Assembly (NCBI GenBank): GCA_016762995.1
Contig: JAESUT010000123.1
Span: forward strand, 1 to 14,741
Reading direction: 5' to 3'
Length of the DNA stretch: 14,741 nucleotides
Source of the DNA: Gammaproteobacteria bacterium
GTDB lineage: Bacteria > Pseudomonadota > Gammaproteobacteria > Pseudomonadales > Pseudohongiellaceae
The notes beneath the pieces are model-generated. The model was not told the DNA's origin. It saw only the letters and a list, made by a program, of their open reading frames with translations, and did no database searches. The translations under genes and the position numbers were made by a program. Below, in pieces: positions 1-7,241 of the stretch (positions are counted from its first letter, which is position 1; the number at the start of each line of letters is the position of its first letter).

Positions 1-459
1 CTTCGATTGAGCCAAATAGGTCAACCCGGAATATTAGTTACTGCAGGGCTAAACTTGGAAAGCCCAAGCGTTACCGACCCCTTCCTCGGTATCGATAGAC
101 GCCTCAACCGTCAGGGCAGAGGTAACTACAGCCTAGGATTTAGGCACGACATGCCTACACGCAATTTTAACTATGGGCTCACCTATCAAAGAGGCATCCT
201 AGATAGCAACAAGGCCTACGACATCGACAGAATCGAATCTTACAATTCGGATGCGTTCTTAATTCTCTTCGTTGAATATCAGGGCTGGGAAGGAATGACG
301 CTGCGATTCGAAGCTACCAACCCCCATGAGAGTACACGCTGCCGTGTTCGCCTTCGCTATAACGGCGGCACAATCGCCACTGGCGCACTAAGCGAGCTAG
401 AAGATTCATGCAGCCACACGGGCGAGAAGTACGCGATAAAAATACGCGGCACTTTCTAA
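1..459 (+). CDS. TonB-dependent outer membrane receptor, C-terminal part only
   Basis: This is the 3' end of a gene that begins before the window. The frame is open from base 1, so the TTG at position 7 is not a real start. The about 152 visible residues are outer-membrane beta-barrel strands ending in the terminal phenylalanine typical of such barrels (KIRGTF). It is clearly paralogous to the last part of the next gene: both share a VTDPFLG motif, RHD, a LRFE/FRFD strand, and two cysteines about 23 residues apart close to the C-terminus (RCR...EDSC). The plug domain and signal peptide are outside the window, so this family call rests on the paralogue. By family knowledge such receptors import a scarce ligand (siderophore, vitamin, glycan or other organic compound) using TonB energy; the ligand is unknown here. 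Confidence 0.85.
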   Translation, partial: LRLSQIGQPGILVTAGLNLESPSVTDPFLGIDRRLNRQGRGNYSLGFRHDMPTRNFNYGLTYQRGILDSNKAYDIDRIESYNSDAFLILFVEYQGWEGMTLRFEATNPHESTRCRVRLRYNGGTIATGALSELEDSCSHTGEKYAIKIRGTF

Positions 460-477
460 AAACCCTAGTAGAAATCC

Positions 478-654
478 ATGCAAGCAGATTGCTTCTGCAA
501 TCTGCTAAAGCTCCTTCAGTTAGTGACGATAGTTATCTTCTTGGGCTATGTGGAAGTCCTCTATAAATCGGGAAATATGGCACTTTTGCCCTCTTTATTA
601 CACAATTTGTCACAGTATTGCAGAAACCCCATCAGTATACTCACGCCCCGTTAG
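478..654 (+). CDS. Possible 58-residue membrane peptide (uncertain ORF)
   Basis: A short open frame starts with ATG 18 bases after the stop of the partial receptor and ends with TAG. The translation has one hydrophobic stretch around residues 9-24 (KLLQLVTIVIFLGYVEVLY), which could be a single membrane helix, and three cysteines. I see no clear Shine-Dalgarno in front of the ATG, and a perfect hairpin sits inside the start of the frame, so it may be non-coding 3' sequence. I do not recognise the family. Confidence 0.2.
   Translation: MQADCFCNLLKLLQLVTIVIFLGYVEVLYKSGNMALLPSLLHNLSQYCRNPISILTPR
483..506 (+). other. Perfect 10-bp hairpin downstream of the first receptor
   Basis: AGCAGATTGC at 483-492 and GCAATCTGCT at 497-506 pair perfectly around a 4-base loop (TTCT), 23 bases after the receptor stop. 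No T-run follows, so this is not a canonical Rho-independent terminator. It may protect the 3' end of the transcript or attenuate read-through into the second receptor. The rest of the interval from 460 to 774 shows no convincing gene; a TATACT at 636-641 could be a -10 box but lacks a well-spaced -35. Confidence 0.45.
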
Positions 655-774
655 AGCAATAACTTTTCGACCCATCCAAAGCATCAAGACCCCGTGTTTG
701 ACCTGCTAATCAGCAGAGTTATTTTGGATAGCGGTTTTTTGGCATGACATTCATTAAAGCAATGGAGCACTACA

Positions 775-2931
775 ATGAGACGGCGTCTCTCACGGCCTGA
801 AAAATTTATCAGACTTAGCTTACTTGGCCTCGCTATTGCGGGGGCAAGTCATGGCCATGCACAACAGACCGATCCCGATGTCGCCGATTCGTCAACCGTG
901 GTCTATGAGGCAGAGTTCTTCACGCAGTATTCCCCCGTTTCCGTCAACGACATGATTGATCGCATTCCCGGAATCAGCCTTGCTCTGGGCAATGGCAGCA
1001 ATGGCGGCAGAAATAGTCGCGGCCTCGGCTCCGGTGAAGGCGAAATCCTCATCAATGGCCAGCGTACGACAGGCAAAAACAATGAAGGCCGCAGCCAGCT
1101 AAGCCGTATCGCGGCAGATCAAGTGGACTACATTGAAATTATACGTGGCACCTCTGATGACATGGACATCCGTGGCGGCGGACAGGTCGTTAATGTTGTA
1201 CTGCTCGATGCGGAATCGCGCTCCAGCATTTCCACCGAAATCAACATGGACCGCTTGCACGACGGCACTCTCGATCCTGGCGCCAAACTTTCCTATGCCG
1301 GCCAAACTGGCGCATTCAACTACCTATTCCATATCGAGGCCGAACCACGTTACAACAACCGGTTTACCAATGAGTCCAGCGTTAATCCAGAGGGTGAACT
1401 GCTGGAAACACGATTTCAGGAAAACATACGTAATCAAACGGAATACGAGACTAGCTTCAATTTAGGCTACCGGTTTCAGAAGAGCATGGTGCAATTCAAT
1501 GGTCTCTATGCCGAAAGTAATCCACCTACCGATATTAGCCGCGTTATCAATGACTACTCCACCGGCAGCTTGATCACAACCATCGAGCGCGAAGATGAAC
1601 AACGCAACCGTAGCAATTGGGAAATTGGTGGCGATTACGAATACAGCTTCAACAACGGCAGTAAGTACCGCTTCTTATTCATAGCAAACGATCTCGACTT
1701 CACCTATACACGAGACCGCTTCGACGTGTTTGCCGAATCTGAAACTAAAGACCTTTTCCTGTTCTCTGCCGGTCGTGACCGCGAACGCATCGCGCGCACT
1801 TCCTACACCTTTGACCTTGGCAGCAATCAAGGAATGGAGTTTGGCATCGAAGGCGCACAGACAATTCGCGATTCTGACCTGCGCCTAGGATTGTCAGGCA
1901 CCGGCATCACTTCCGAAGCGCATGGCGGACTCGTACCGCAGACTATAAGCAACGCGAGCTCAACGGTTGAGGAAATTCGATTCGAGAATTTTGTGATCCA
2001 CAATTGGCAGATCAACAAGGCCATGTCCCTTGAAAGCTCGCTGATCTATGAGACATCAACGATCTCCCAATCCGGTGACGTACGCAACGAAAGAGATTTT
2101 TCTTTTCTACGCCCCAAAATTGACTACCGCTTCAACATCACTCAATCCCTGCAACTGCGAGCGAAGATTGAAAAAACCGTTTCGCAGCTGAGCTTCTCCG
2201 ATTTCAGCGCCACGTCCGACAGCTCTGACGATGATCAAAACACACAGGCGGGGAATCCCAACATCGCGCAGGAGCAGGCATGGAACTACGAGATGAACTT
2301 GGAATTTCGCCTGCCTAACAGTATCGGCGTACTAAATACTGAGCTCTACTATAGAGACTTAACTGATGTAATCGATCGCATTGATATATCCCCTAATGCA
2401 ACCGACCTACAGTCTGCACGAGGCAATATTGGAGCTGGCAAACGCTACGGTGCCAACTTTGACGCCAGCACCCGCCTTGGCTATCTCGGCGTTCCTGATG
2501 CGCTACTCACCCTCAGGTTTAGCGTACAAGATTCAAAAGTTACTGACCCATTCCTAGGCACTGCGCGGCGCCTGCGTTGGAACGGACGCTGGTTCGGGCG
2601 CATTAATTTACGCCATGACATCACTAAGTATAATTTCAGTTACGGCTTCAGGTACTTCACTTCTGCACGCGAAGGAAGCGGCCTGACGCAGACCGATATC
2701 ATTGACCAAGAAACTGAAATTCGTGACTACGGCATAAGCCTTTTCGCAGAGAAGCAGGCATTCAACGGAATCACTTTCCGCTTTGACATTCAGAATGCCA
2801 ATGATCAACTCCGTTGCAGAGAGAGAATTCGCTTTATTGGCGCAACGGCCGCGGGGATTCTAGAAGAGGTCGAAGACTCCTGCAATGGCAGCGGCGTTAA
2901 ATACGCCCTGAAGATTAGACAAACATTTTAA
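775..2931 (+). CDS. TonB-dependent outer membrane receptor
   Basis: This is a full-length 718-residue receptor. Residues 1-29 form a signal peptide (basic MRRRLSRPEK, hydrophobic core, cleavage near GHA/QQ). Residues about 41-48 (TVVYEAEF) may be the TonB box. The plug domain spans about 55-145, with the typical DMIDRIPGI, a glycine-rich GNGSNGGRNSRGLGSGEGE stretch, ILINGQR, and a QVDYIEIIRG segment. Residues after about 150 are barrel strands rich in aromatic residues and ending in a terminal F. Two cysteines (C681, C703) near the C-terminus match those of the upstream paralogue and may form a disulfide in the last extracellular loop. GGAG at 764-767 is 7 bases before the ATG, which supports this start. 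The ligand is not determinable; nearby catabolic genes suggest an organic compound, by inference only. There is no catalytic or TonB-complex gene adjacent. Confidence 0.93.
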   Translation: MRRRLSRPEKFIRLSLLGLAIAGASHGHAQQTDPDVADSSTVVYEAEFFTQYSPVSVNDMIDRIPGISLALGNGSNGGRNSRGLGSGEGEILINGQRTTGKNNEGRSQLSRIAADQVDYIEIIRGTSDDMDIRGGGQVVNVVLLDAESRSSISTEINMDRLHDGTLDPGAKLSYAGQTGAFNYLFHIEAEPRYNNRFTNESSVNPEGELLETRFQENIRNQTEYETSFNLGYRFQKSMVQFNGLYAESNPPTDISRVINDYSTGSLITTIEREDEQRNRSNWEIGGDYEYSFNNGSKYRFLFIANDLDFTYTRDRFDVFAESETKDLFLFSAGRDRERIARTSYTFDLGSNQGMEFGIEGAQTIRDSDLRLGLSGTGITSEAHGGLVPQTISNASSTVEEIRFENFVIHNWQINKAMSLESSLIYETSTISQSGDVRNERDFSFLRPKIDYRFNITQSLQLRAKIEKTVSQLSFSDFSATSDSSDDDQNTQAGNPNIAQEQAWNYEMNLEFRLPNSIGVLNTELYYRDLTDVIDRIDISPNATDLQSARGNIGAGKRYGANFDASTRLGYLGVPDALLTLRFSVQDSKVTDPFLGTARRLRWNGRWFGRINLRHDITKYNFSYGFRYFTSAREGSGLTQTDIIDQETEIRDYGISLFAEKQAFNGITFRFDIQNANDQLRCRERIRFIGATAAGILEEVEDSCNGSGVKYALKIRQTF

Positions 2932-2944
2932 CTAGTGCAATTCC

Positions 2945-2973
2945 AAAAAAGGCTGCAGTGCGGCCTTTTTTTT
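2945..2973 (+). terminator. Rho-independent terminator of the second receptor gene
   Basis: AAAAAAGGCTGC at 2945-2956 pairs with GCGGCCTTTTTT at 2960-2971 (one G-U pair) around the three-base loop AGT, and eight consecutive T follow the GC core (2966-2973). It begins 13 bases after the receptor stop. The A-run before the stem means it could also work on the minus strand, ending the small gene at 3020-3166. Confidence 0.9.
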
Positions 2974-2985
2974 CAGCCTCTTTTT

Positions 2986-3024
2986 ACTGATCCTTTTACT
3001 GACCCTGCGCTAACTAGGATCAGT
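2986..3024. repeat. 8-bp inverted repeat at the end of the small minus-strand ORF
   Basis: ACTGATCC at 2986-2993 and GGATCAGT at 3017-3024 are perfect inverted copies with a 23-base spacer. The right arm covers the stop codon of the 48-residue minus-strand frame. No T-run follows the stem on either strand, so its role as a terminator is weak. Confidence 0.3.
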
Positions 3025-3166
3025 GCGCATTAAAAATCAGCGATGTAAGCAGCACTAGCACTAGGCTTCCTTCCAACACGCTCACCCACCGCTTTGCCCT
3101 AGGGGCAAGATTTTTCACGTACTTATCCATCGGCACGATAACCTGTGTGTAGCTATGATTTGTCAT
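3020..3166 (-). CDS. Putative 48-residue single-helix membrane peptide
   Basis: This frame starts with ATG at 3166 and ends with TGA at 3020. The N-terminal half is polar and basic (KYVKNLAPRAKRW, residues 15-27); the C-terminal half is strongly hydrophobic (VSVLEGSLVLVLLTSLIF, about 28-45), as expected for one tail-anchor-like membrane helix. GGAG at 3177-3180 lies 10 bases before the ATG, slightly far but usable. The remaining sequence from 2974 to 3469 holds no better gene. I do not recognise a family. The positive-then-hydrophobic layout and the ribosome binding site argue for a real gene, but the frame is short enough to arise by chance. Confidence 0.4.
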   Translation of the reverse strand: MTNHSYTQVIVPMDKYVKNLAPRAKRWVSVLEGSLVLVLLTSLIFNAH

Positions 3167-3419
3167 GTTTGCTGTGCTCCATAAGTAGAATGGTGGCGGT
3201 AACTGTGTCTTTCTGATCTAAGCGGCCAGCCTACTGCGCAATGATCGCATCAGCGTTGGGAGCTAATTATGTTTTGCTTTAATGATTAGACGCGCGAATT
3301 AGCTAAGTGTTACAAAACTCGAAAAAAACTATCTAAGTCAAAGATGCCGCTCAGGCGCAGCTTGGATGCATACTCGGTAGAGTCAGGAATCAGGAAGACT
3401 GCAAGGAGACGTTAAAGAT

Positions 3420-3446
3420 AGCGCCACTCGGCAGGCGAGCGGCGCT
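3420..3446 (-). terminator. Possible terminator of the methyltransferase gene
   Basis: AGCGCCACTCG (3420-3430) and CGAGCGGCGCT (3436-3446) form an 11-bp stem with one mismatch and a five-base loop. It starts 23 bases after the methyltransferase stop on the minus strand. The tail read on that strand (ATCTTTAA) is only weakly T-rich, so termination may be partial. Confidence 0.5.
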
Positions 3447-3469
3447 AGGGGGCACTAGGAGTGCACTAG

Positions 3470-4207
3470 TTAGTTCGCACGAACCTTAGTAAATATCATC
3501 ATATGCTGCCAAGGCAAAAAATCTAAGGTATCAGTCCATTCCAGGCCGAAAACACCCATTTCTTTCACTACCTGTTCTTCGGTCATCTTATGCAGCGGCC
3601 GAATAGGTACCGAATCGTCTTCACCACGGTATTCCAGCAAGAATATGCGGCCCCCAACTTTAAGCGCGTTGTTAATCCCATCGATCATTTCAAAAGGGTG
3701 ATCGAATTCGTGATAGGCATCGACCATGATCGCCGCATCAATAGAATTAGGCGGCAGGTTTGGATCATCCACCGTGCCCATAACCCCTTCGATATTAGTC
3801 ACACCCTCGGCAATCTTGCGCTGCTCTATGATTGCCAACATCTCCGGCTGAATATCGACCGCCAGCACCTTACCTTCTGGCACCAGTTTCGCGATTCTAA
3901 AAGAGAAATAGCCTGATCCTGCTCCAATATCAGCAACCACATGGTCCGGGTCCAAACCCATGTTCGCGACCACCTCATCCGGCATCTCCTCCTGAATACG
4001 ACCTGGGCGATTCAGCCAAGCTGCAGCCTGGTGCCCCATCACGAAGGAAATTTCACGTCCCATATAGAACTTACCGATACCCGTCGTTTTACGCTCCGGG
4101 GCTACTTCATAGCCCGGAAACTCGGCCGCCTGGACGGGAGCTATGCACAGAAGAATGGAGCCGAGAATAGGCAGTATGCCGAGTCGTAACTGTCTGACTG
4201 AATTCAT
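3470..4207 (-). CDS. Class I SAM-dependent methyltransferase with N-terminal signal peptide
   Basis: From the ATG at 4207 the protein has 245 residues. Residues 1-28 look like a Sec signal peptide (MNSVRQLR, hydrophobic ILPILGSILL, then PVQA/AE). The catalytic fold follows: motif I VADIGAGSGY at 91-100, the acidic end of strand 2 VLAVDIQPE with D118, motif IV DAAIMVDAYHEF at 157-168, and the post-motif strand GGRIFLLEYR at 185-194. A longer frame from a TTG at 4312 is rejected: the ATG has AAAGG seven bases upstream (4215-4219) and is followed by the signal peptide, while the extension overlaps the tail of the preceding gene's terminator. Export is odd because SAM is cytoplasmic; similar exported methyltransferase-like proteins occur in environmental bacteria, with unknown roles. 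The substrate is unknown. Confidence 0.85.
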   Translation of the reverse strand: MNSVRQLRLGILPILGSILLCIAPVQAAEFPGYEVAPERKTTGIGKFYMGREISFVMGHQAAAWLNRPGRIQEEMPDEVVANMGLDPDHVVADIGAGSGYFSFRIAKLVPEGKVLAVDIQPEMLAIIEQRKIAEGVTNIEGVMGTVDDPNLPPNSIDAAIMVDAYHEFDHPFEMIDGINNALKVGGRIFLLEYRGEDDSVPIRPLHKMTEEQVVKEMGVFGLEWTDTLDFLPWQHMMIFTKVRAN

Positions 4208-4309
4208 GGGATGACCTTTGTGTTGTACCGTAATGAGCCAACTAGACTCAGAAATCGGAGGGTGCCCGCAGAGCGGGGAGTGATGGGATTGTAAATCAGC
4301 GCTGAAAGG

Positions 4310-4350
4310 CAAACAAGAAGCCCGGCGAACTTGTGAAAAGCTCCCGGGCT
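4310..4350 (-). terminator. Rho-independent terminator of the zinc-finger microprotein gene
   Basis: AGCCCGG at 4319-4325 and CCGGGCT at 4344-4350 pair perfectly, and the minus-strand tail after the stem reads TTCTTGTTT. It lies 25 bases beyond the stop codon of the zinc-finger gene and before the methyltransferase start, so the two genes are probably separate transcripts. Confidence 0.65.
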
Positions 4351-4375
4351 GATGAATGCATCAACTATGTAAGCG

Positions 4376-4552
4376 TTAGAGTAGCTTTAACAACCTCTGC
4401 CCACTGCCTTTGCACTTAGGACAAACGCTGCTCTGTGTAATCTTGCCGGCACCTTTGCAGGCATTGCAGGCATCTTGATAGGGCTTCTTCAAAATTAAAG
4501 TAAGTTCATTTAGAGCTTGTTGCGGTAGGTTCTTATTGTCAGCCAAAGTCAT
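4376..4552 (-). CDS. 58-residue DnaJ-type zinc-finger microprotein
   Basis: This small gene encodes 58 residues with two repeats of the DnaJ central zinc-finger signature: CNACKGAG at 29-36 and CPKCKGSG at 44-51. The four cysteines form one complete zinc site of the CxxCxGxG type. The rest is a short helical-looking N-terminus (residues 1-25) and a KLL tail. There is no J domain and no peptide-binding domain, so it is not a DnaJ chaperone. Anti-TRAP of Bacillus is a known example of a stand-alone small protein with this type of finger, but I cannot claim that role here. AGGAG at 4563-4567 is 10 bases before the ATG and 7 before an alternative GTG at 4555. The start overlaps the stop of an upstream open frame (TGATG). 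A terminator follows. Confidence 0.75.
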   Translation of the reverse strand: MTLADNKNLPQQALNELTLILKKPYQDACNACKGAGKITQSSVCPKCKGSGQRLLKLL

Positions 4553-4713
4553 CACGTAAATTCTCCTGCGGCGTAGTCTGTTAAAGCCGTATTACTAAAA
4601 TCTTTAAATTTTTTTGCTGTCAATGTGATTGGCATCTCATTTGAGAGAGAGTATGCAGAAATGATGCGACGAATTACGTTAACCACCTCACAAAAATAAG
4701 CATCGGTGTAAAG

Positions 4714-4729
4714 TTTATCTACAGATAAA
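4714..4729. promoter_or_regulatory. 16-bp palindrome, possible operator
   Basis: TTTATCT and AGATAAA flank a two-base centre, giving a perfect 7+2+7 dyad. It lies about 100 bases before the CoA-transferase start and within the upstream minus-strand frame. Dyads of this size are typical for dimeric repressors, but no regulator gene is adjacent. Confidence 0.3.
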
Positions 4730-4737
4730 ATATCTCG

Positions 4738-4775
4738 ATAGTCAGGAGGCCACCGATCAGAGCCCCCCTGACTAT
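4738..4775. promoter_or_regulatory. 9-bp inverted repeat before the CoA-transferase gene
   Basis: ATAGTCAGG at 4738-4746 and CCTGACTAT at 4767-4775 are perfect inverted copies with a 20-base spacer. The right arm runs into TATGCTAATAT (4773-4783), a possible -10 region about 45 bases before the CoA-transferase start. I found no convincing -35, so this may be an operator, a hairpin, or both. Confidence 0.35.
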
Positions 4776-4826
4776 GCTAATATTTAGCCTAGATTTGGGA
4801 ACATTCTCACATAATGGAAGCAACAT

Positions 4827-6011
4827 ATGACTCAGGTTTTACAAGGGATTCGAGTACTCGATTTTGGCCGCTACATCGCTGGACCTTACTGTGGCACGCT
4901 CTTAGGCGACATGGGGGCCGAAGTTATTCGAATTGAGAAGATCGATGGCAGTGAGGATCGATTTCTGTCTCCGATCAGCGATAAGGGCGACGGCGGCCTA
5001 TTCATGCAACTGGCCCGCAATAAAAAGAGCCTGACACTCAATCCCATGAAGCCTGAGGGACGCGAAATTGTCAAAAAACTGGTCAAGACCGCCGATGTGG
5101 TCATAGCGAACCTTCCACCGGACACGCTTGCAGCAATGGGCCTCGATTATGAGAGCCTCAAGGCTATCAAACCGGACATTATCCTCACTACAGTTTCTGC
5201 GTTCGGCCGCGGCGGTCCCTATGCAAACCGCGTCGGCTTCGACGGCCTAGGACAGGCTATGTCAGGCGCCATGTATATGTCAGGCACCCCAGACCAGCCA
5301 GTCAAAGCCTACCCTCCGTATATCGATTTTGGCACCGCCAGCTTATCGGCATTCGGCACTATGGCCGCCTTGTTCGAAAGGCAGAAGACCGGCAAGGGAC
5401 AGATGGTAGAAGGCTCTCTATTTAATACCGCGCTCACGATGATGAACGGCACTGTCATCGAGCAGAATGCCATTCAGCGCAATCGTGTGGCCACACTCAA
5501 CCGCTCGCAGACCTCCGGACCCGCCGACACCTTTAAGACGAAAGATGGCTGGGTGCTAGTGCAGTCAGTAGGCGGCCCCCTGTTTAAACGCTGGGCCGAC
5601 CTAATGGGCGAAGACCATTGGCTAGCTGATCCACGCTTTAAGGACGATATTTCCCGAGGCGATAATGGCGAATTGATTAGCGAACGAACTGCCACTTGGT
5701 GCGCCCAAAGAACCTCGAAACAGGTGCTCGCAGAAATGGAAGCGGCGCGATTGCCAGCAGGCCCAGTACTCTCACCACAAGAAGTATTAGATGACCCACA
5801 TGTTGCAGCAAAGGGCCTGTTTCAATACGTTGAGTACCCTGGTCTAGACAAACCTGCGCCTCTAATGAAGACACCTGTCGAGCTATCGGAGACACCCGGT
5901 GAAATCCGTACGCGCCCGCCTACTCTCGGCGAGCATACTGACGAAATCATGCAGGAGATAGGCTATAGCGAGGCCGAAATCGCAGACCTGCGAGAGAAGC
6001 GAGTCGTCTAG
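4827..6011 (+). CDS. Family III CoA-transferase (CaiB/BaiF type)
   Basis: The 394-residue protein has the normal length and features of the formyl-CoA/carnitine CoA-transferase family, which moves CoA between carboxylic acids in the cytoplasm. Visible are the N-terminal LDFGRYIAGPYCG and LGDMGAEVIRIEK (residues 11-38), the substrate-loop segment NKKSLTLN (65-72), SAFGRGGPY (124-132), and the catalytic region YIDFGTASLSAFG (165-177), where D167 is the expected nucleophilic aspartate. The C-terminal GEHTDEI is also typical. GGAAG at 4816-4820 is six bases before the ATG. No signal peptide is present, in contrast with the neighbours. The gene is followed 30 bases later by an exported hydrolase, probably in the same transcript. 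Substrate acids are unknown; activation of a product imported from the periplasm is inference. Confidence 0.93.
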   Translation: MTQVLQGIRVLDFGRYIAGPYCGTLLGDMGAEVIRIEKIDGSEDRFLSPISDKGDGGLFMQLARNKKSLTLNPMKPEGREIVKKLVKTADVVIANLPPDTLAAMGLDYESLKAIKPDIILTTVSAFGRGGPYANRVGFDGLGQAMSGAMYMSGTPDQPVKAYPPYIDFGTASLSAFGTMAALFERQKTGKGQMVEGSLFNTALTMMNGTVIEQNAIQRNRVATLNRSQTSGPADTFKTKDGWVLVQSVGGPLFKRWADLMGEDHWLADPRFKDDISRGDNGELISERTATWCAQRTSKQVLAEMEAARLPAGPVLSPQEVLDDPHVAAKGLFQYVEYPGLDKPAPLMKTPVELSETPGEIRTRPPTLGEHTDEIMQEIGYSEAEIADLREKRVV

Positions 6012-6041
6012 CATTCCAAAATTCGAACGAGAAGAACCTGT

Positions 6042-7169
6042 ATGAGAAAAATAATTTCAGCCACAGCGCTACTCTTAGTATTTGTAACGCCACTAGGGTT
6101 GGCACAAAAGGAAGTATTGAGCCTCGATCATTATGTAGCGAATGTCTCCATGGCGCCCTCCATGAAGGGGCAGGTCACACAAATATATGTGCGCGAACGC
6201 ACTCAGGCTAGCACGGCGCTACGCAGTGATAATTTGGAGGGCCGCGTGGTGCTGTTTATACACGGCGCAGGCACGCCTGCCGAGGTCGCTTTCGATGTGC
6301 CGGCTGAGGGATATAGCTGGATGGCTTATCTGGCAAACGCCGGCTACGACACATTCTCTATGGATACGACTGGCTACGGCCGCTCTACTCGCCCCGCTGT
6401 GATGAATGACATCTGCAACCTGCCCGAATCACAGCAGGCATCGTTTATCCCCGCTCTACTGGATGAGACCTGCGAGCCAAGCTACCCATTTGCGGCGACA
6501 ACGATCGAATCCGATTGGGATGATATCGATGCCGTTGTCGACTACCTCAGAGAAATTCGCGGCGTGGACAAAGTACATATGGTGGCTTGGTCATTGGGCG
6601 GGCCACGAGCTGCCGGTTATGCGGCGCAACACCCAGAAAAAGTGGATCGAATCGTATTGCTTGCCCCTGCCTATGGCCGCAATCGCTCTGCCAACCCACC
6701 CGATAACCTTCCGGCGCCCGGCGCCGCATTTACGAAGCAGTCACGACAGGATTTCAGCCGCAACTGGGACAGGCAAATAGGCTGTGAGAATCAATACGAT
6801 CCCGCAGTGAGTGATGCCGTCTGGCAGGCTATGTTGGATTCAGATCCAGTCGGCGCAACTTGGGGAACAGGAGTTCGCAGAGCACCTAGAACGACAGTAT
6901 GGGGCTGGAACAAAGATGTTGTAGCGAAAACACAAACACCGATGCTAATCGTCTCACCAATTCACGACGCGCAAGTACCACCATCAAGTGTTAGGAATTT
7001 GTACGAAGATCTCGGCGCAGAAGAAAAGATATTGCTAGACCTAGCCTGCTCTTCCCACAATGCAATGTGGGAAATAAACCATGAAATCCTCTTCAATTCG
7101 ACCCTGCAATGGTTTGATCAAGGCACAGTAGACGGCATGACGAGTGGCGAGCTGCGCAAGGGATACTAA
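6042..7169 (+). CDS. Exported alpha/beta hydrolase
   Basis: The 375-residue protein begins with a signal peptide (MRKIISATALLLVFVTPLGLA, cleavage before QK), so it should act in the periplasm or outside. The alpha/beta hydrolase fold shows as LFIHGAG (71-77, oxyanion-hole region), DTTGYGRST (108-116), the nucleophile elbow VAWSLGG (181-187) with Ser184, SPIHDAQVP (305-313) with likely Asp309, and LACSSHNAMW (334-343) with likely His339, so the triad appears intact. The first position of the elbow is Ala rather than Gly. Three cysteines in the insert between strands 5 and 6 and in the cap (C125, C144, C248) could form disulfides. A weak GAGAAG (6029-6034) precedes the ATG. It is 30 bases behind the CoA-transferase, consistent with one operon. 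Ester or lactone hydrolysis is likely; the substrate is unknown. Confidence 0.88.
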   Translation: MRKIISATALLLVFVTPLGLAQKEVLSLDHYVANVSMAPSMKGQVTQIYVRERTQASTALRSDNLEGRVVLFIHGAGTPAEVAFDVPAEGYSWMAYLANAGYDTFSMDTTGYGRSTRPAVMNDICNLPESQQASFIPALLDETCEPSYPFAATTIESDWDDIDAVVDYLREIRGVDKVHMVAWSLGGPRAAGYAAQHPEKVDRIVLLAPAYGRNRSANPPDNLPAPGAAFTKQSRQDFSRNWDRQIGCENQYDPAVSDAVWQAMLDSDPVGATWGTGVRRAPRTTVWGWNKDVVAKTQTPMLIVSPIHDAQVPPSSVRNLYEDLGAEEKILLDLACSSHNAMWEINHEILFNSTLQWFDQGTVDGMTSGELRKGY

Positions 7170-7206
7170 GTACAAACAGGGCACCTATGTACAGCCGATT
7201 CGCTAC

Positions 7207-7241
7207 TTTAGCTAGTTTTACGGTTTTTTGTGCTTAGCTAG
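7207..7241. repeat. Repeated TTAGCTAG at a convergent gene junction
   Basis: TTAGCTAG occurs at 7208-7215 and 7234-7241, between the hydrolase and the convergent dehydrogenase; the second copy includes the dehydrogenase stop codon. The core TAGCTA is its own reverse complement, so the copies can also pair as a hairpin around a T-rich loop. No clear terminator was found for either gene in this 68-base gap. Confidence 0.3.

Larger units (their letters stand above)
4552..4776 (-). pseudogene. Open frame without a start codon, coupled to the zinc-finger gene
   Basis: On the minus strand a frame of 74 codons is open from just after a TAG (4777-4779) to a TGA at 4552-4554. That TGA overlaps the ATG of the zinc-finger gene (TGATG), the arrangement of translationally coupled genes. 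The translation looks protein-like, for example DRWPPDYRDILSVDKLYTD at residues 6-24 and VVNVIRRIISAYSL at 31-44. There is no ATG, GTG or TTG in the first 30 codons, so it is either the 3' remnant of a broken gene, an ORF with a rare start (an ATT occurs at codon 16), or chance. A run of six G at 4763-4768 near its beginning is a possible frameshift point. I do not recognise the family. Confidence 0.25.

Noticed and set aside
607..641. TTGTCA and TATACT as a promoter for the second receptor
   Set aside because: The spacing of 23 bases is too long for a normal sigma-70 promoter; no better -35 could be found for the TATACT.
3590..4189. Plus-strand ORFs of 108 and 82 codons
   Set aside because: They lie antisense within the methyltransferase gene and have compositions typical of shadow frames.
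4208..4312. N-terminal extension of the methyltransferase to a TTG at 4312
   Set aside because: It would bury the signal peptide and overlap the tail of the zinc-finger gene's terminator; the ATG at 4207 has a good ribosome binding site.
6187..6780. Two ORFs of 71 and 124 codons in another frame of the hydrolase gene
   Set aside because: They overlap a clear alpha/beta hydrolase with intact catalytic motifs and show no domain of their own.
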